Source of the DNA: Akkermansiaceae bacterium
GTDB taxonomy: Bacteria; Verrucomicrobiota; Verrucomicrobiia; Verrucomicrobiales; Akkermansiaceae
Reading direction: 5' to 3'
Length of the DNA stretch: 64,000 bases
Assembly (NCBI GenBank): GCA_026421245.1
Contig: JAPKDJ010000005.1
Span: forward strand, 1-64,000
The position numbers and the translations under genes are program-made. Numbering within the stretch: position 1 is the stretch's first letter; each line of letters begins with the position of its first letter. Below are positions 60,488 to 64,000 of this stretch, piece by piece. Under the pieces are notes generated by a model that was not told the DNA's origin, made no database searches, and saw nothing but the letters and a program-made list of their open reading frames with translations.

Positions 60488-63400
60488 TTAGTGGTTGAAG
60501 AGGAAGGCGGGGGTGTTGATCAAGGCCCAGGCGAGATCCTGGGCGCCGGTGAGCCGACGTTCTGTGAGTTGCTTCGTACTGAGAGCTAAATCATTTCTAA
60601 GAAGATCGTGCCCTGGGTCGGCGCGAGGAACTTTTTCAAGCATTACTGCTTTGTTGCGAAGGTCATTCAGGATTGGATCAACGGGGAGAGGCTTCTTCGC
60701 TTGGGCGAGGCTCTGATCCAGGGTCTTGAGAGTTACGTCATTCTCGTGGAAGTATTTCGTGATCTCCCCAGTTTGCTTTTCGTTACGCTTCTCTTTGGTA
60801 AGGGCGAGAACGTTTTTAATGTTCTCCGGAATGGCGAAAGGCAGGGGCCCTTGCTTTGTCGTGACCGAAAGCCGAAATTTTCCAAGCGTGTGTAAGTCGT
60901 CGTAAGGCTGCCTGAGAGTGAATCGAAGAATGCTGCCTTCTCCGTTTCCGACGGGTTGCTCGCTTCCAAAGGTGGCCGTTTGGTTTTTGCCAACCTGCGG
61001 AGAAATCGCCCAACCGGCGTTTGGTCCGCCGGGCTTTCCATCGATGGCCTTTGCGACCTCGTAGTTCGCTTGGCTAAAGCTGGCCTTGGCGGTGTTAAAT
61101 TTGACCCGTTGGAAGTTCTTTGGATCGGACGCTGGTGCGACCTCCAACTCAATTTCACCGAGAACGAAGTTGCCGGCCTGCCGCCCAGGGCCTTTTCCGG
61201 GGAGTCGATCGTCAGTAAGCATCTCAAGCCGAACGGCGGTGATGCCGCTGAGTTGAGTGTGCGCGGAGAAAGTGTAGTCGGTCTTCCCATTATTGCCCGT
61301 GGCGATGATGGCCTGGTCGGCTTCAAGGGTCAGAATAGCTCCATTGGTGGATTTGAGATCGACGGGCTGAAGGGGAGTCCAAGGGGTGCCTCCTGCGGCA
61401 AGTCCCTTTTCCCATCCTGAGATTTTGGCGGGAAGGGCAGCGTCGTAGGCCTTCTTGTCGCTCTCGAGTTTGGCGATTTGATCCTGGCGCTTCTTTTCCT
61501 CGGCATCAATGCGAGGTTTGATCGCTTTTTCATGTGCAGTGACCGCCGACTTCGCGCCAGCGATATCGGCTTCGCGTTTTTTCTCAGCAGCGGCGAGAGC
61601 GGGATCGCGCTTTGTGAGATGTTTCGCCAAGGCCTCCTCGAGCGTGGCGTGATCTTGATCAATGTCGGTGCTAAAGGCTTTCAAGGTGGCCGCGATTTCG
61701 GCCTCTAAAGGAGGTCGGTTAAGGATGCGGTAGAACAATTCCGCAATCAGTTCGCGATCGTCTTTTGATTCCTTGGCGAGCTTGGTGATGGCGTTGTTGG
61801 GATCGGCGATGGCGTCGCCCACGGTGGGGCCACTGAGGAGAGCCATGATCGGCCCCAGTTGCATGTCGCTGTTTCGTTCGCATTCGCACGAGCTTTCGCG
61901 AACCGGGCGCCCGAAGTTGGCGAGGAAACTATCGGGGAGTTTCACTCCGACATCAGGGAGTGAGGAGGCGCGGGTGCCCTTGGGAACACCGGGGAATCGG
62001 CTACTGGCTCCAGTGACGGAGTGAATGGAATCGTAGAGAACTTCAGCGGGAAGGCGACGGGCCTTGGCGTGGGAAAAGTTGATGGTGTCATCTTCATTCC
62101 ACTTGTGGGTCTCGATGGAGAGTTGGTAGGTGCGGGATTTGACGATGACCCGCATGAGTTCACGGACGTTGAAACCGCTCTCGATGAAGTATTTGCTGAG
62201 CCAATCGAGAAGCTCGGGGTTGGAGGGAGGGTTGCCGGCGCGGATGTCGTCGAGGGGTTCGATGATGCCGGTGCCCATCATGTATCCCCAGACACGGTTG
62301 GCGTAGCTGGAGGCAAAATAGCGGTTGTCGGGCGAGGTCATCCACTCTGCCAGTTTATCGCGACGGCTGGCGTCTTTCTTTTCCGGGTGGTCGGCCTCGT
62401 AGGGGAAGGACGGCGCGGTCACCTCTCCGGTGCGCTCGTGCGTGACTTCTGCGTCGTTCTTTTGATAGATGATTTCGTAGAGTGGCTTGGCTCCTTCGAC
62501 TGCGGTGCCACCGATTTTGTCTTTGCCGCTCGCGGGATCTGCCTTGAGTCCGACTTGAGCGAAGAAGGCGGCCATTTCGTAGTAGTTGTCCTGCGTCCAT
62601 CGCTCAAAGGGATGGTCGTGACACTTGTTGCAATTAAAACGAGTCGCGAGGAAAAGGTGGGTGGTGTTTTCCATGGTGTCCTCCGGGGTGCGGAGGATTT
62701 TGAAATACGAGGCAGGAGGATTGTCCTTGTTGGAGCCGGTCGCGGTGATGACCTTGCGGGCAAACTCATCGTAGGGGGTGTTGTCGGTAACTTCCTTGCG
62801 GATCCAGTCGCGGAAAAGCAGGGCTCCCTGTGGGGCGAGAAACTTCCGATTCACCTGCAACATATCGGCCCACTTGTTTGTCCAAAATTCGATGAATTCC
62901 GGGTTGCCAATCAAGGAGTCGATCAAGGCGTCACGCTTCACTTGTGAATGACGCGTGTCGGCGAGAAACGATTTCACTTGGTCGACGGTGGGCGGGAGCC
63001 CGGCGAGGTCGAGGTAGATGCGACGAACAAAGTCGAGATCGGTACAAACCTCCGAAGGGAGGGTTTTTATCCGTTTCCATTTCTCCGCTACCAGATTGTC
63101 GATCTCATTGAACTTGGGTGGATCGGCCCACTCGAATCCACTGCGGTCGCCCATCGCGGTGACTGTGGTGGCGGCGTAGGCTCCTTCGTAGCGGACGAGA
63201 ATGGGGGCTTCGCCCCGGCGCACGACTTTGATGAGGGCGGGATATCCTTTTACGGTTTCCGCCACTTCGCTGTTGCCACTGGTGAGGACTGCTTCGGAAG
63301 TGACGTCGCGAGTTTCGCCGCCGGGATAGGTTGCGATCACCCGCATTTGCTGCATGGAACCAATGTTTTGGACGACGGGGTTGAGGGGGAAGACATCGAT

Positions 63401-64000
63401 CTTTTCGGCCTTGATTTGCTTCTCCTCAAGCTTGGCGCCGTTGGCAATCCAGGCGCGCACGATCTCGTAGTAGTCATTGCCGGGCTTGGTTAATTGACCT
63501 CCTTCGTGAGGCACGGCGGAGGTGGACTTGAGAAGCATCAAACTATCATCGGGTGAGGCCAGATTGACGCGGCGTGAGGCGATGTCATCGGTGAAGGCCC
63601 GGACATCGTAGAGAGGGTCGTAGCCGCGAAGGGAGAGTTTGAAGCCATTCTTGCCATCCTTGGCTCCGTGGCAGGTTCCGGTATTGCAACCCATGCGGGC
63701 GACGACCGGGTTGACGTCTTTTGTCCAAGCCGGAATATACTCCTCTTGCATGCGTGACACCTCTACCGCAATTGCCGCGGTTTTCCCGCCGATGGAGAAT
63801 TTGAGGCTGGAATTTCCATCGGAGATTCCGCGGATCACTCCGGTTTTGGAAATGGTGACATTCTTACCTTGGACACTTTTTTCGGCAATGCGGGTGACGT
63901 CGATGATGTCTCCGGAATCGAGCTCGGCGGATACGATGACTTGAGCGTATTGATAGGGGCTATCGATCGTGACGATGCCTTTGGTGCCTCGTGGAAGAAC
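60488..64000 (-). CDS. DUF1549/DUF1553 (PSD1-type) protein, 5' end beyond window
   Basis: Frame open to the window edge (...VLPRGTKGIVTIDSPYQYAQVIVSAELDSGDIIDVTRIAEKSVQG...); GCNTGTCHGAKDGKNGFKLSLRGYDPLYD, FVRRIYLDLAGLPPT, FNCNKCHDHPFERWTQDNYY. Confidence 0.94.
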   Translation of the reverse strand, partial: VLPRGTKGIVTIDSPYQYAQVIVSAELDSGDIIDVTRIAEKSVQGKNVTISKTGVIRGISDGNSSLKFSIGGKTAAIAVEVSRMQEEYIPAWTKDVNPVVARMGCNTGTCHGAKDGKNGFKLSLRGYDPLYDVRAFTDDIASRRVNLASPDDSLMLLKSTSAVPHEGGQLTKPGNDYYEIVRAWIANGAKLEEKQIKAEKIDVFPLNPVVQNIGSMQQMRVIATYPGGETRDVTSEAVLTSGNSEVAETVKGYPALIKVVRRGEAPILVRYEGAYAATTVTAMGDRSGFEWADPPKFNEIDNLVAEKWKRIKTLPSEVCTDLDFVRRIYLDLAGLPPTVDQVKSFLADTRHSQVKRDALIDSLIGNPEFIEFWTNKWADMLQVNRKFLAPQGALLFRDWIRKEVTDNTPYDEFARKVITATGSNKDNPPASYFKILRTPEDTMENTTHLFLATRFNCNKCHDHPFERWTQDNYYEMAAFFAQVGLKADPASGKDKIGGTAVEGAKPLYEIIYQKNDAEVTHERTGEVTAPSFPYEADHPEKKDASRRDKLAEWMTSPDNRYFASSYANRVWGYMMGTGIIEPLDDIRAGNPPSNPELLDWLSKYFIESGFNVRELMRVIVKSRTYQLSIETHKWNEDDTINFSHAKARRLPAEVLYDSIHSVTGASSRFPGVPKGTRASSLPDVGVKLPDSFLANFGRPVRESSCECERNSDMQLGPIMALLSGPTVGDAIADPNNAITKLAKESKDDRELIAELFYRILNRPPLEAEIAATLKAFSTDIDQDHATLEEALAKHLTKRDPALAAAEKKREADIAGAKSAVTAHEKAIKPRIDAEEKKRQDQIAKLESDKKAYDAALPAKISGWEKGLAAGGTPWTPLQPVDLKSTNGAILTLEADQAIIATGNNGKTDYTFSAHTQLSGITAVRLEMLTDDRLPGKGPGRQAGNFVLGEIELEVAPASDPKNFQRVKFNTAKASFSQANYEVAKAIDGKPGGPNAGWAISPQVGKNQTATFGSEQPVGNGEGSILRFTLRQPYDDLHTLGKFRLSVTTKQGPLPFAIPENIKNVLALTKEKRNEKQTGEITKYFHENDVTLKTLDQSLAQAKKPLPVDPILNDLRNKAVMLEKVPRADPGHDLLRNDLALSTKQLTERRLTGAQDLAWALINTPAFLFNH

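Overview
This 64-kb window looks like a chromosomal segment from a PVC-superphylum bacterium, most likely Verrucomicrobia. The basis is six secreted S1-type sulfatases, DUF1080, DUF1501 and DUF1549/1553 proteins, PEP-CTERM-like tails and a CRTAC1/ASPIC-UnbV protein. It mixes housekeeping genes (rpsO-pnp, efp, alaS, folB, hemQ-like, an ECF sigma factor, ppk1/ppx/ppk2) with accessory sulfated-glycan catabolism genes. The strongest candidate for something undescribed is at 55524..58502 (-). Two ORFs annotated separately are one continuous reading frame split by a single in-frame UGA. Starting 13 nt after the UGA there is a perfect 7-bp hairpin with a GGUCG apical loop, similar in position and loop sequence to the E. 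coli fdhF bSECIS. It could be a selenocysteine-encoding or readthrough CRTAC1/VCBS-redoxin protein, or a nonsense mutation. Other notable items: three of six sulfatases lack the Pro of the C-x-P-x-R formylglycine motif; a DUF3570 / TlpA-thioredoxin / DUF4266 (GGGGCGCN tail) cassette whose thioredoxin is frameshifted at an A7 run; several small ORFs each missing one base; a glycosidase pseudogene with an internal deletion and early stop; a cytidylyltransferase-GHMP kinase fusion; orphan PEP-CTERM tails; and intergenic hairpin elements. No rRNA, tRNA or CRISPR array was recognised. All family assignments come from reading sequence motifs; no searches were run.
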